Notes: a model not told the origin generated them from the sequence alone. Numbered from the stretch's first letter, positions 35,989 to 44,921 are shown. The stretch: 64,000 nt of DNA from Demequina maris (GCF_000971155.1 NZ_BBLX01000003.1:248001-312000); one strand, 5' to 3'. Program-made: numbers and translations.

Positions 35989-37125
35989 CTACCCGGCCCG
36001 CTTGCGCGCGACGTGCGGCTCGCGCGCCTCGGCGGCGTCTGAGGTGTCCGGTTGGTGGGCGTCGATCCACCGGTCGACCGTCTCCCACCACTCGTAGAGC
36101 CACGTCTCGCGCGCCTCCCGGCCGTCGGGCACGGACGCCGGATCGGCGGTCCAGCCCTTGATGACGATGCGCTTGTCGACCGGGAGCTCGCGCCACACGT
36201 CCGCGACGGTCGAGAGCCGCTCGAGGCCCGTGTGCCCGACCACCACCACGCGCGCATCCGGCCGCGCGTCCATCGCCGCGAGCACGCCTCCCGGGTGCGG
36301 CGGCATGACGTGCGGCATGCCCTCGGCCCGGTCGGCGAGCGCATCGTGCCCCTGCTCGCGCAGCGCCGCGATCCGTCGCTCGCGCCGCTTGGGCGTCGCG
36401 TTGGCGCCCTCGGGGAAGATCAGCAGCGCGCCCTCATCGCCCAGCTCGCGCGCGAGCGCGGCAATCGCCTCGGTCCCGCCGGGCGCGCCCACCGCCCGAT
36501 GGCGCCGCGGCGTGAGGAACTGCGACGGGATCCGGTGCAGCAGGATGTCGATCGCGGGGTCCCACTGCAGCGTGTCCTTGAGCACGATCGCGGGCGCCCG
36601 GCCGAACCGGTTGAGCAGCGCGTCCACCAGGATGAACGAGTCGCCGGGCCCGGCGTGACGACATACGACGATGAGCGGGCTGCCCGGGGCGATCTCGTCG
36701 AGGTTCGCGTCCTCCAGGTCGATCTCGAGGCGCAGCGTCCACCGCCCCTGCGCGAACAGCGCCTTGAGCATCGCGCGGGCGAGCGCCAGGTGGTTCCGCT
36801 GCGAGGCCTCGGAGTGGATCCTCGTGCCGAAGCCGTGCCACACCCACAGGCCGGTGAGCGCGACGACGCAGGCCGCGTCCCACAGCAGGTAGAAGCCCGC
36901 CAGCCACACGATGCGCGTGAGCCGCAGGCGTCCGGGCAGCGCGAAGCTCACCGCCGCGGCGACGGCGACCAGCAGCCACGCCGCGAGCGGCAGCCACACG
37001 AACGCGACCGCGACGATCAGCGGCGCGAGCACCGCGCGACGCACCCAGCGCGGCGGCAGGCGCCACCAGCGCGTGCGGCGCGGCGACCTCGGGCGCGCGC
37101 CCGCGGGGGACGATGCGCCGGTCAC
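35989..37125 (-). CDS. Membrane acyltransferase (PlsC/AGPAT-like)
   Basis: A 378-residue protein with TM helices at about residues 31-65 and 72-96. The acyltransferase HX4D motif is CRHAGPGDSF (His157, Asp162), and FPEGAN (about 237-242) corresponds to the FPEGTR motif, with Ala-Asn instead of Thr-Arg. It probably acylates a glycerophospholipid or related lipid. GTG 37125 has GGGGGAGG upstream and overlaps the patatin stop (GTGA), so a lipase and an acyltransferase are translationally coupled. Confidence 0.82.
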   Translation of the reverse strand: MTGASSPAGARPRSPRRTRWWRLPPRWVRRAVLAPLIVAVAFVWLPLAAWLLVAVAAAVSFALPGRLRLTRIVWLAGFYLLWDAACVVALTGLWVWHGFGTRIHSEASQRNHLALARAMLKALFAQGRWTLRLEIDLEDANLDEIAPGSPLIVVCRHAGPGDSFILVDALLNRFGRAPAIVLKDTLQWDPAIDILLHRIPSQFLTPRRHRAVGAPGGTEAIAALARELGDEGALLIFPEGANATPKRRERRIAALREQGHDALADRAEGMPHVMPPHPGGVLAAMDARPDARVVVVGHTGLERLSTVADVWRELPVDKRIVIKGWTADPASVPDGREARETWLYEWWETVDRWIDAHQPDTSDAAEAREPHVARKRAG

Positions 37126-37952
37126 GCACCCTCCCCCACGCCGGCCAGGTACGCGGCGGTCGCGTCGCGCGCGGCCTCGATCCGCGCGTGCGTGCGGTCG
37201 AGCCGGCGGTACGCGCCGAGCCGCTCGTCCCCGGGCTGGCGTCCGCCGTAGGGCAGCACGTGGAGCTCGACGTGCGGAGGGACGGCAGCGCGCTCCCGCT
37301 GGAAGCGGTGGCGGCGCGAGATCTCGAACGCGATGCGGCCCACGTCGGAGGGCGTGCGGGGCGGGTGCAGCGGCTCCTCGATCCGGCCCACCTGCAGCAC
37401 GTAGATCGTGGTGGCCCCGCGCGCGACCGCCTCCCCCACGGGGATCGAGTTGACGATGCCGCCGTCGATGAAGTGCTCGCCGTCGATCTCGGTGGGTGGC
37501 AGCGCCGCCGGCACGGACGCGGAGGCCATCACGGCGGGGACCACGGGCCCGGAGTCGAACCAGTGCTCCGACGCGCGCTCGATGGACGCGGCGCATACGG
37601 CGAGCGGCACCGCGAGGTCCTCGAACCGGGTCTCGTGGCCGATCACGTCCTCGATGAGGCCGCGCAGCGCGTCGGGGTCGTTGAGGTGGGTGCGGTGCTT
37701 CGCGAGGCGGCGGGCCTGGCGGTACCAGGACTCGCCGTAGATGGCGCCGGCGGTGGGCGACGCCCACGTGTGCTCGAGCTTGGCGACCACGTCGAGGTGC
37801 GGGTCCTGCGCGACGGCGGCGCCGTTGATCGCGCCGATCGAGGTGCCCACGACCAGCTGCGGCACGATGCCCGCCTCGAGCAGCGCGCGCAGCATCCCGA
37901 CCTCGGTGGCGCCGCGCACGCCGCCGCCTCCCAGGACGAATGCGACGGTCAT
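37122..37952 (-). CDS. Patatin-like phospholipase
   Basis: A 276-residue serine hydrolase with the complete catalytic set: oxyanion hole GGGGVRG (8-14), nucleophile Ser38 in GTSIG, and Asp163 in DGG. It should hydrolyse acyl esters of membrane lipids. TAACCT lies 6 nt before ATG 37952, suggesting a leaderless transcript. Together with the coupled acyltransferase it could carry out acyl-chain remodelling. Confidence 0.92.
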   Translation of the reverse strand: MTVAFVLGGGGVRGATEVGMLRALLEAGIVPQLVVGTSIGAINGAAVAQDPHLDVVAKLEHTWASPTAGAIYGESWYRQARRLAKHRTHLNDPDALRGLIEDVIGHETRFEDLAVPLAVCAASIERASEHWFDSGPVVPAVMASASVPAALPPTEIDGEHFIDGGIVNSIPVGEAVARGATTIYVLQVGRIEEPLHPPRTPSDVGRIAFEISRRHRFQRERAAVPPHVELHVLPYGGRQPGDERLGAYRRLDRTHARIEAARDATAAYLAGVGEGA

Positions 37953-37999
37953 GTGGCCAGGTTAGGCGGCTGATAGCGTCGGTGCGGTGGCAGCGCGCC

Positions 38000-38026
38000 C
38001 CATCCCGTCGCATCGTCGCTCCGAAC
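38000..38026 (+). promoter_or_regulatory. SigK-type promoter of dipZ
   Basis: CCATCC (38000-38005) and CCGAAC (38021-38026) are separated by 15 bp. This closely matches the SigK promoter I recall from Mycobacterium tuberculosis (CCATCC-N14/15-CCGAAT). ATG 38034 starts 8 nt after the -10 element, so the transcript would be leaderless. A twin promoter is at 39859-39885. Confidence 0.75.
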
Positions 38027-38033
38027 CCGGGTC

Positions 38034-39728
38034 ATGATCACGCTCATCATCGTCGGACTGGTCTCCGGAATCATCACCGCGATCAGCCCCTGCGTCCTGC
38101 CCGTGCTTCCCGCGATCCTCACCAGCGCCATCCAGGACGGGGCGAGCAGCCGACGCCGCCCGCTCGTCGTGGTCGCCGGCCTGGTGACCAGCTTCGCCGT
38201 GTTCACCCTGCTCGGAGGCATCCTGCTCGCGAGCCTGGGGCTGCCCGACGACCTGCTGCGGTGGATCGGCATCATCGTGCTCGCGATCGTCGGCCTCGGG
38301 CTGATGATCCCGCAGGTGGGCGAGCTGTTGCAGCGGCCCTTCGAGCGCATCCGCCCGATCCAGATGGACCGCAACGGCAACGGCTTCGTCATGGGCCTCG
38401 CGCTTGGGCTCGTGTTCGTGCCGTGCGCCGGCCCGATCCTCGCGTCGATCACGGTGCTCGCCGCGACCAACGGCGTGAGCTGGGGCCTCGTCGCGCTGAC
38501 GCTGGCGTTCTCCGCGGGCATCGCGATCCCGCTGCTGGGGTTCGGCTTCGCGGGGCAGGCGATCTTCGCGCGCATCAAGGCCGTCCGCGAGCGCCTTCAG
38601 CTCATCCGCTCCATCTCGGGCGCGGTGCTCCTCGCGACGGCGCTCGTCATCGCGACGAACGTCGCGGAGCCGCTGCAGCGCGCGGTGCCCGGCTGGCTCG
38701 CGAGCGTGCAGAACTCGATCGAGGACAACAACACCGTCCGCGACGAGCTCGACACCCTCGCCGGCCGCGAGGACATGGACACGTCGGTGACCGGCGACCA
38801 GCTGAGCTTCGACCAGTGCGCCGACGACGGCGGCACGCTCCACAACTGCGGCGAGGCGCGCGACCTGCCGGGCATCGACGCGTGGCTCAACACCGACGAC
38901 GGCCAGGCGCTCGACCTCGAGGAGCTGCGCGGCCAGGTGGTGCTCATCGACTTCTGGACCTACTCCTGCATCAACTGCCAGCGCACGTTCCCGTACCTGA
39001 CCGCGTGGGACGACCGCTACCGCGACGACGGCCTCACGATCATCGGCGTCCATACGCCGGAGTTCGCCTTCGAGAAGGTGGTCGACAACGTGGCCTCCGC
39101 CGCGGACCGCTACGGGATCCAGTACCCGATCGCGATCGACAACGAGTACCAGACGTGGCGCGAGTGGGACCAGCGCTTCTGGCCGGCGCACTACCTGATC
39201 GACCAGAACGGCGTGGTGCGCCAGGTGCACTACGGCGAGGGCGCGTACGACGAGACCGAGACGCTCATCCAGCAGCTGCTCGACACTCCCCCGCAGGACA
39301 CCGTGAACGTCGACACGGGCGGCCACACGGTGGGCCGCAGCCCCGAGACCTACCTGGGCTACGGGCGCGGCTACGCGAAGGCGAACGGCGACTACCCGCG
39401 CGACGAGGCGTACGACTTCGGCACGGGCCCGGTCCCGGCCACGGACGAGGTGTCGCTGTCGGGCACGTGGACCGTGGGCGACGAGAACATCACCGCCGGC
39501 GCCGATGCGTCGCTCGAGATGCGCTTCTACGCGGCCGACGTGCACCTCGTGCTCGCCGGCGAGGGCACGGTGACCGTGACGCTCGAGAACGACCCGTCGT
39601 ACCGCGAGGTCGTCAAGGTGACCGGGACCCCCGACCTGTACGACCTCTACGTCGGCGACCCGACCACGGACACGATCCACCTCGACTTCTCCGAGGGCGT
39701 CGAGGCGTACGCGTTCACCTTCGGGTGA
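38034..39728 (+). CDS. dipZ: CcdA-thioredoxin fusion (DipZ-type thiol:disulfide transporter)
   Basis: A 564-residue fusion. An N-terminal CcdA/DsbD-like membrane domain of about 220 residues has the redox cysteines Cys20 (SPCVLPVLP) and Cys132 (PCAGPI). A periplasmic TlpA-like thioredoxin domain with WTYSCINCQ (about 307-315) follows, then a C-terminal beta-sandwich of about 150 residues. It carries electrons across the membrane to reduce exported thiols. In M. tuberculosis dipZ belongs to the SigK regulon, and here it has a SigK-type promoter with sigK-rskA just downstream. Confidence 0.93.
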   Translation: MITLIIVGLVSGIITAISPCVLPVLPAILTSAIQDGASSRRRPLVVVAGLVTSFAVFTLLGGILLASLGLPDDLLRWIGIIVLAIVGLGLMIPQVGELLQRPFERIRPIQMDRNGNGFVMGLALGLVFVPCAGPILASITVLAATNGVSWGLVALTLAFSAGIAIPLLGFGFAGQAIFARIKAVRERLQLIRSISGAVLLATALVIATNVAEPLQRAVPGWLASVQNSIEDNNTVRDELDTLAGREDMDTSVTGDQLSFDQCADDGGTLHNCGEARDLPGIDAWLNTDDGQALDLEELRGQVVLIDFWTYSCINCQRTFPYLTAWDDRYRDDGLTIIGVHTPEFAFEKVVDNVASAADRYGIQYPIAIDNEYQTWREWDQRFWPAHYLIDQNGVVRQVHYGEGAYDETETLIQQLLDTPPQDTVNVDTGGHTVGRSPETYLGYGRGYAKANGDYPRDEAYDFGTGPVPATDEVSLSGTWTVGDENITAGADASLEMRFYAADVHLVLAGEGTVTVTLENDPSYREVVKVTGTPDLYDLYVGDPTTDTIHLDFSEGVEAYAFTFG

Positions 39729-39762
39729 GCCGCGGGCGGCCACGTCTCTCCGCCCGCCCTCC

Positions 39763-39828
39763 GCGCCCCGCTGATCACTGGGGGCCCATCTCTGGCCGAA
39801 GATGGGCCCCCAGTGATCAGCGGGGCGC
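39763..39828. terminator. Perfect 29-bp inverted repeat after dipZ
   Basis: Arms 39763-39791 and 39800-39828 are perfectly complementary with an 8-nt loop (CTGGCCGA). It starts 34 bp after the dipZ stop. It is longer than most terminators and has no T-run; no transposase or target duplication was seen. Confidence 0.75.
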
Positions 39829-39858
39829 ATCGCAGGGAGCCGCGGACCGGCGCCGCAC

Positions 39859-39885
39859 CCATCCACCGCCCCCGCAGCCCCGAAC
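39859..39885 (+). promoter_or_regulatory. SigK-type promoter of the Met-rich lipoprotein-sigK-rskA operon
   Basis: CCATCC (39859-39864), a 15-bp spacer, then CCGAAC (39880-39885), identical in layout to the dipZ promoter. The expected start point is near 39892, leaving a leader of about 45 nt with AGGGAGGA before ATG 39936. It would give SigK autoregulation. Confidence 0.72.
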
Positions 39886-39935
39886 ACCAACCGTCGGGCA
39901 CGACATCCCCGAGAAGCCCGGCACAGGGAGGAATC

Positions 39936-40211
39936 ATGAACCGAATGCGCACGCTCGCCGTTCCGGGGCTCATCCTGCTGGCCGGCACCACGCTCGCCGC
40001 GTGCGGCGACACGGAGCCCGCCTCGTCGAGCTCGGACGACTCGATGATGGAGGAGACCATGGAGTCGACCCCCATGGAGTCCGAGTCGATGATGTCCGAC
40101 GACGAGATGATGGAGGACGACTCCACCATGGAGTCCGACGACGAGATGATGGACGAGTCGCACGACGACTCCACCATGGAGAGCGACGAGATGATGGAGG
40201 ACGAGGGCTGA
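39936..40211 (+). CDS. Short Met/Asp/Glu-rich lipoprotein
   Basis: A 91-residue lipoprotein with lipobox LAAC (Cys at about residue 23). The mature part, about 68 residues, is almost only Met, Asp, Glu, Ser and Thr, in repeats such as SMMSDDEMM, DDSTMES and DEMMDE. It has more than 15 methionines, two-thirds of them in pairs. Such a chain cannot fold classically. It may bind copper or another metal, or scavenge oxidants through its methionines. GGAGGAATC precedes the ATG. It is the first gene behind a SigK-type promoter. Confidence 0.8.
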   Translation: MNRMRTLAVPGLILLAGTTLAACGDTEPASSSSDDSMMEETMESTPMESESMMSDDEMMEDDSTMESDDEMMDESHDDSTMESDEMMEDEG

Positions 40212-40242
40212 CGCCTTCGGGCCGGACGATGCGGAGGGCGAG

Positions 40243-40899
40243 TTGAGCGCGAACGGGAGCGAGCGGCGGCTGCGGGCGGTGCCCGCGGACCGCGACGGCG
40301 CGCACCCGGACCGGCACAGGGACGCCCGCGGCGACGCGGACGTGCTCGCCGACCTCCTCGTGCGGACCGGCCGGGGCGACCAGGCCGCCTTCGAGCGCGT
40401 CTACGACGCCCTGGCCGGCACGGTGCACGGGCTGGCCCTCCGCATCGTCCGGGACCCGCAGCTCGCCGAGGACGTGGCGCAGGAGGCGCTCGTCGAGGTG
40501 TGGCGCGCGGCGGCCCGCTACCGCCCCGAGCACGGCTCGGCGCGCGCGTGGGTGCTGACCATCACGCATCGTCGCGCGGTGGACCGGGTCCGCTCCGAGC
40601 AGTCGCACGCCGACCGCCTCATGAACCACGGCCCGCGCCACGCGGTCGCCGCGGCCGAGCAGCTCGAGCATCCCGAGGAGGTGGTCGAGGCGATGGACGC
40701 GCAGTGGCGCGCCGCGCGGGTCCGCAAGGGCCTCGAGACCCTCACCCCGCTCCAGCGCGAGGCGCTCGAGCTCACGTACTACAAGGGCTACACGAACAAG
40801 CAGCTGGCGGAGTCGCTCGGGATCCCCCTGGGCACCGCGAAGGCCCGCATCCGCGACGCGATGATCCGGCTGCGCGACACCTGGGAGGCGGCGCGATGA
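40243..40899 (+). CDS. sigK: ECF sigma factor, SigK type
   Basis: A 218-residue sigma factor. Region 2 is in LRIVRDPQLAEDVAQEALVE and RAWVLTITHRRAVDRVRSEQ; region 4 is LTPLQREALELTYYKGYTNK through GTAKARIRDAM. These fit the SigK/SigL branch paired with RskA-type anti-sigma factors. The start is TTG 40243 with GGAGGGCG upstream. The gene overlaps rskA by 4 bp. A decamer copy lies 10 bp before the start. Confidence 0.9.
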   Translation: MSANGSERRLRAVPADRDGAHPDRHRDARGDADVLADLLVRTGRGDQAAFERVYDALAGTVHGLALRIVRDPQLAEDVAQEALVEVWRAAARYRPEHGSARAWVLTITHRRAVDRVRSEQSHADRLMNHGPRHAVAAAEQLEHPEEVVEAMDAQWRAARVRKGLETLTPLQREALELTYYKGYTNKQLAESLGIPLGTAKARIRDAMIRLRDTWEAAR

Positions 40900-41657
40900 A
40901 CGACAACGTGCACGCCCTCATCGGCGCCTATGCCGTCGACGCGGTCACGCCCGACGAGCGCGCCGACTTCGAGGCCCACCTGTCCGCGTGCGAGGACTGC
41001 AGCGCGGAGCTCGTCGGACTGCGCGAGGCCGCCGCGACCCTCGGCGAGGCGGAGGCGGTCACGCCCCCGGCGTCGCTGCGGGCGAGCGTGCTCGACGAGA
41101 TCGGGCGCACCGCGCAGCTGCCGCCCCTGACCGAGGACGATGCGCCGGCCGCACGGGACGCTGGGGGCCCCGTGCCGCTCGCGCAGGAGCGCCACGCGCG
41201 CCGGGAGCGCCACCTGTGGCCGCGTCTCGCGGTCGCGGCGGCGGTGGCCTCGGTGCTCGCGGTCGGCGGCCTCGTCGGCTCGACCCTCATGGCGGACCGC
41301 GAGGACCAGCTGGCCCTCGAGAAGGACGTGATGATGGTGACGAGCGCGCCGGACGCGAAGTCCATGGATCTCGGGCTCGGCACCGCGCACCTCGTGGTGA
41401 GCGAGAAGATGTCGTCCGTCGTGGCGATGGGCGACGACTGCCCCCACCCCAAGGACGGCATGGCGTACCAGTTGTGGCTGGTGATGGACGACGGCTCCAA
41501 GGAGGCCGGCCCGACGTTCATGCCCGACTCGGACGGCACCTTCATGACGATGGTCCACATGGACATGGACGGCGTCACCGCGATCGCGGTGACGGAGGAG
41601 CCCATGGGCGGCTCCGCCGAGCCGACCTCGACCGAGGTCGCGGTGGTGGGGCTGTAG
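40896..41657 (+). CDS. rskA: Anti-sigma-K factor RskA
   Basis: A 253-residue membrane protein. The N-terminal cytoplasmic zinc anti-sigma motif is His28-x3-Cys32-x2-Cys35 (HLSACEDC), there is a TM helix at about residues 109-130, and a C-terminal RskA domain outside (AYQLWLVMDDGSKEAGPTF). The outer domain is rich in Met (FMTMVHMDMDG) like the lipoprotein upstream, which suggests a redox or metal signal. It should hold SigK until cleaved by regulated proteolysis. ATGA overlap with sigK. Confidence 0.92.
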   Translation: MNDNVHALIGAYAVDAVTPDERADFEAHLSACEDCSAELVGLREAAATLGEAEAVTPPASLRASVLDEIGRTAQLPPLTEDDAPAARDAGGPVPLAQERHARRERHLWPRLAVAAAVASVLAVGGLVGSTLMADREDQLALEKDVMMVTSAPDAKSMDLGLGTAHLVVSEKMSSVVAMGDDCPHPKDGMAYQLWLVMDDGSKEAGPTFMPDSDGTFMTMVHMDMDGVTAIAVTEEPMGGSAEPTSTEVAVVGL

Positions 41658-41686
41658 GTCCGGCCGCGGCTCGGGAGCCGGCCGGG

Positions 41687-43381
41687 TCAGTCGTCGCCGT
41701 CGGGGTGCTCGGCGCGCAGCTGCAGCGAGATCTGCTCGGCGTCGAGGATCCGCATCGCGTCGCCGAGCGTCTCCGAGCCGTACGTCCCCATGCCTCGTAC
41801 CTCGAGGATCCGCTCGCGCTGCGCCTCGATGATCGCGAGCCGCAGCTCGAGGAACTGCGCGCCGTGGCCGACGGTCTCGTCGTCCTCCGCGCGCGCATGG
41901 CTCACCGCGCGGCGTACCGCCGCGAGCACCTCGGGGTGGAAGGCGCCGCCGTCGTGGGCACGCAGCGCGTCGTCGGCGAGGATCGTGTCGGCCACGCCCG
42001 ACAGGAGGTCGCGCAGCTCCTCGCGCTCGCGCTCGTCGTGGACGGACTCCCCCGCGATCCCGAGGCGCTTCGTCAGCCACGGCAGCGTCGAGCCCTGCAT
42101 CATGAGCGAGCCGACGGCCACGACGAACGCGATGAGCACGAGCGTCGAGCGCAGCGGCGTGTCCGCGGGCAGCGACTGGGCCGCCGCGACGGTGATCGCG
42201 CCGCGCATGCCCGCCCACACGAGCACGCCGCCCTCGCGCCACCCGAGCGGGCGGTTCTCGAGGTAGTCGGCGTACGCGGAGTGCTGCTCGACGCGGCGGG
42301 CCGCCGCCTCCCGATGCGCCGGGTCCGGATGCGACTCGGCCTGCTGCCCGAGGCCCTCGACGCGCTCGTGCCGCGCCCTCACCCGGCGCGCGCGGCGCGC
42401 CGCCGCCATCACCACGGGGGCGATGTACGCGATGCGGATGGCGAGCACCAGGGCGAGCGCCGCGATCCCGATGCCGACGGCGTTCCACACGGACCCGTGC
42501 GTCTCCTCGACGTCGGTGACGAGGGTGGTGAGCTCGAGGCCGAGCAGCAGGAACACCACGCCCTCGAGCAGCAGCTCGGCGGTGCGCCAGTTGGTGCGTT
42601 CGGAGATGCGGTCCGCGGGGCGCAGGTACCTGGGCGCGCGGTACCCCGCGACCAGGCCCGCCACGACGGCGGCGACGAGGCCCGAGGCGCCGAGCAGCTC
42701 CGCGGGCACCGCGGCGGCGAACGGCGCCACGAACGAGATGGCGGTGCTGTTGGCGGCGCCGGGCACGAGCCGGCGCAGCCTCACGCTCAGCTCCCCCATC
42801 ACCAGGCCCACCGCGACCGCGATGATCACGGCGGACGCGAAGTCCCAGGTCGCCTCGCCGAACGTCATGCTGGCGCCCGCCGCCGCGACCGCGGTGCGCA
42901 GCGTCACGAGGGCGGTAGCGTCGTTGAACATCGACTCGGCCTCGAGCACCGTGACGATGCGCGGGCTCACGCCCATCTTGCGGATGATCTGCACCGCGAC
43001 CGCGTCCGTAGGGCTCACCACCGCGCCGAGCGCCGCACCCAGCGCGAAGCCGATCCCCGGGATCACCTGCATGAAGAACAAGCCCATGAGGCCCGCGCTC
43101 ACGAGGACCAGCACGATCGACAGGCCGCTGATGGAGCGGAAGTCCCGCCGGAACTCCGTCGCGGGCAGCGCCACGGCGGCGGAGTACAGCAGCGGCGGGA
43201 TGATGCCCAGCAGGATGAACTCGGACTCGACCTCGATCTCGGGCATGCCGGGGACGAAGCTCACGCCTACGCCGAGCAGCACGAGCAGCAGCGGGGCGGC
43301 GACGCCCACGCGCGGCGCGATCGAGTGCACGGCCACGATCGCGACGACCGCGATCACCCCGATGAGCAGGACCTCGTCCAT
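41687..43381 (-). CDS. CPA1-type Na+/H+ antiporter
   Basis: A 564-residue monovalent cation:proton antiporter with about 12 TM helices. The ion-binding signatures SPTDAVAV and ESMFNDATALV are present. A cytoplasmic tail of about 150 residues, highly charged (HDEREREELRDLL, AHDGGAFHPEV), is typical of NhaP/YjcE-like bacterial members. It helps control pH and sodium. GGGAGG precedes ATG 43381. The gene is convergent with rskA. Confidence 0.9.
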   Translation of the reverse strand: MDEVLLIGVIAVVAIVAVHSIAPRVGVAAPLLLVLLGVGVSFVPGMPEIEVESEFILLGIIPPLLYSAAVALPATEFRRDFRSISGLSIVLVLVSAGLMGLFFMQVIPGIGFALGAALGAVVSPTDAVAVQIIRKMGVSPRIVTVLEAESMFNDATALVTLRTAVAAAGASMTFGEATWDFASAVIIAVAVGLVMGELSVRLRRLVPGAANSTAISFVAPFAAAVPAELLGASGLVAAVVAGLVAGYRAPRYLRPADRISERTNWRTAELLLEGVVFLLLGLELTTLVTDVEETHGSVWNAVGIGIAALALVLAIRIAYIAPVVMAAARRARRVRARHERVEGLGQQAESHPDPAHREAAARRVEQHSAYADYLENRPLGWREGGVLVWAGMRGAITVAAAQSLPADTPLRSTLVLIAFVVAVGSLMMQGSTLPWLTKRLGIAGESVHDEREREELRDLLSGVADTILADDALRAHDGGAFHPEVLAAVRRAVSHARAEDDETVGHGAQFLELRLAIIEAQRERILEVRGMGTYGSETLGDAMRILDAEQISLQLRAEHPDGDD

Positions 43382-43503
43382 CCACGACCTCCCTGGCACC
43401 GCGCCGAGTGTTCAGCCCCCAGCCAACCACCTTGCGGGCCGCCGCGGCGAGCGGCGCGACCGGCTCGGGTCGCGCGCCGGGGCCCACGGCGAGAGACTGA
43501 GGC

Positions 43504-44097
43504 ATGGCCGAGATTCTCCTGTTCCACCACGCACTAGGGCTCACCGAAGGGCTCCTTGCCTTCGCCGAGCGCCTGCGCGCGGACGGCCACACGGTCCACT
43601 GCCCCGACTGCTACGCGGGCCGCACGTTCACCGACACCGACGAGGGCGTCTCGTTCGCCCAGGGCATCGGGCACGATGCGCTCCAGGAGGCCGCGCACAG
43701 CGCGGCCCGTCGTCACCGCGGCGCGGACGTGGTGATCGGCTACTCGCTCGGCGCCATGCAGGCGCAGCTGCTGGCGCAGGATCGGCGCCGATTCCGGGCA
43801 TGCCTGCTGGTGGCCGGCGCGCTGCCGCCCGCGGCGCTCGGCGGGGTGTGGCGGCACGAGGTCGCGCTGCAGATCCACGTGGCGGACCCGGACGAGTGGG
43901 TGGTGCCGCAGGAGATCGACGCGCTGCTCTACCACGCGCCTCACGCACGCATCTTCCGCTACGCGGGCAAGGGCCACCTGTTCATGGACCACTCCACGCT
44001 CGAGTACGACGCCGACGCGGCGGACCGCTTCGAGGAGCGCACCAGCGCGTGGCTCGCGGAGCTCGACGAGCACCAGCGCTCGCGTCAGATGGCCTGA
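43504..44097 (+). CDS. Dienelactone hydrolase family protein
   Basis: A 197-residue alpha/beta hydrolase of the DLH type. The nucleophile position is Ser81 in GYSLGAM, whereas classical dienelactone hydrolases have Cys; Asp (ADPDEWVVP) and His (GKGHLF) complete the triad. HALGLTEGLLAFAERLRADG and CPDCYAGRTF are typical of the actinobacterial subgroup. Substrate unknown. It is divergent from the antiporter gene. Confidence 0.85.
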   Translation: MAEILLFHHALGLTEGLLAFAERLRADGHTVHCPDCYAGRTFTDTDEGVSFAQGIGHDALQEAAHSAARRHRGADVVIGYSLGAMQAQLLAQDRRRFRACLLVAGALPPAALGGVWRHEVALQIHVADPDEWVVPQEIDALLYHAPHARIFRYAGKGHLFMDHSTLEYDADAADRFEERTSAWLAELDEHQRSRQMA

Positions 44098-44121
44098 CCG
44101 GCCCGGGGGCCGAGCGGCGCG

Positions 44122-44895
44122 TCAGGCGCTGCGCAGCATCTTCTTGACCCGCTCGAGCGCGGCCTCGATGGCGGCCTCGCCCTCCTCGCGGGTCCACCGG
44201 CGCATCGGCTCCGGCTCGGGCTCCCAGGTGCCGTCCGCATCGTCCCGGCGCGGGGGCCACGGCATCCAGCGGCGGCCGTGCCGCTCGCGCTGGCTCTGCT
44301 TGAGCGCGTCGACGCGCTCCTTGTCGGCGACGTGGCGAGGCTCGCGGCTGTAGCTCGCGCCGCCGAGGTCGCCCATGGTGATCTCGATGCCGTCGGTCCA
44401 CGAGTAGCGCTCCTGGAAGCGGCCCTCGACCACGGAGAACACGAGCCGCTCGAGCAGCTCGGCGCTGTCCTCGAGGGACTCGTCGCATGCGTCGCAGCCG
44501 CACGCGGGCGCGCGGGCCTCGCCGGCGGCTCCCATCGCGACGACGATGCTGGGGAACGTCGTCTCCGCGATCACGAGCGGCGCGCAGCCGTCGTGACGCG
44601 GCAGCAGGGTCGCGGCCCGGGCGATGCGCACCTGGCCCTGCTCGGCGCTGCGCACCGTGTCCGGCGCGTCCTCGGGCAGGCCCTCGGTGTAGCGGACGTC
44701 GACGTCGTACGTGCGCTCGAGGTGCTCGATGAGCGCGTCGGCGACGTCGGCGAGCGGGGCGAAGCGCTCCGGGTGCCGCGTCAGGGAGTAGGTGCGCTTG
44801 GGCGGCCCGTCGGCGCCCCAGCGGTGGCCGTACGGGATCGCGTTGCCTTCGGGGTCGGTGAAGACCAGCTCTGGCAGCTCGGGCCTCTCGTACAC
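44122..44895 (-). CDS. Uncharacterised protein, DUF6226-like
   Basis: A 257-residue soluble protein starting MYERPELPELVFTDP. The middle contains a Cys-rich motif GCDACDE, which could bind a metal. The C-terminus is a charged helix (EGEAAIEAALERVKKMLRS). The layout resembles actinobacterial DUF6226; that name is from memory and uncertain. The GTG start at 44895 is supported by TACTCT 7 nt upstream (leaderless promoter). Confidence 0.65.
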   Translation of the reverse strand: MYERPELPELVFTDPEGNAIPYGHRWGADGPPKRTYSLTRHPERFAPLADVADALIEHLERTYDVDVRYTEGLPEDAPDTVRSAEQGQVRIARAATLLPRHDGCAPLVIAETTFPSIVVAMGAAGEARAPACGCDACDESLEDSAELLERLVFSVVEGRFQERYSWTDGIEITMGDLGGASYSREPRHVADKERVDALKQSQRERHGRRWMPWPPRRDDADGTWEPEPEPMRRWTREEGEAAIEAALERVKKMLRSA

Positions 44896-44921
44896 GTGCG
44901 CCAGAGTACCCAACCTCAGGC

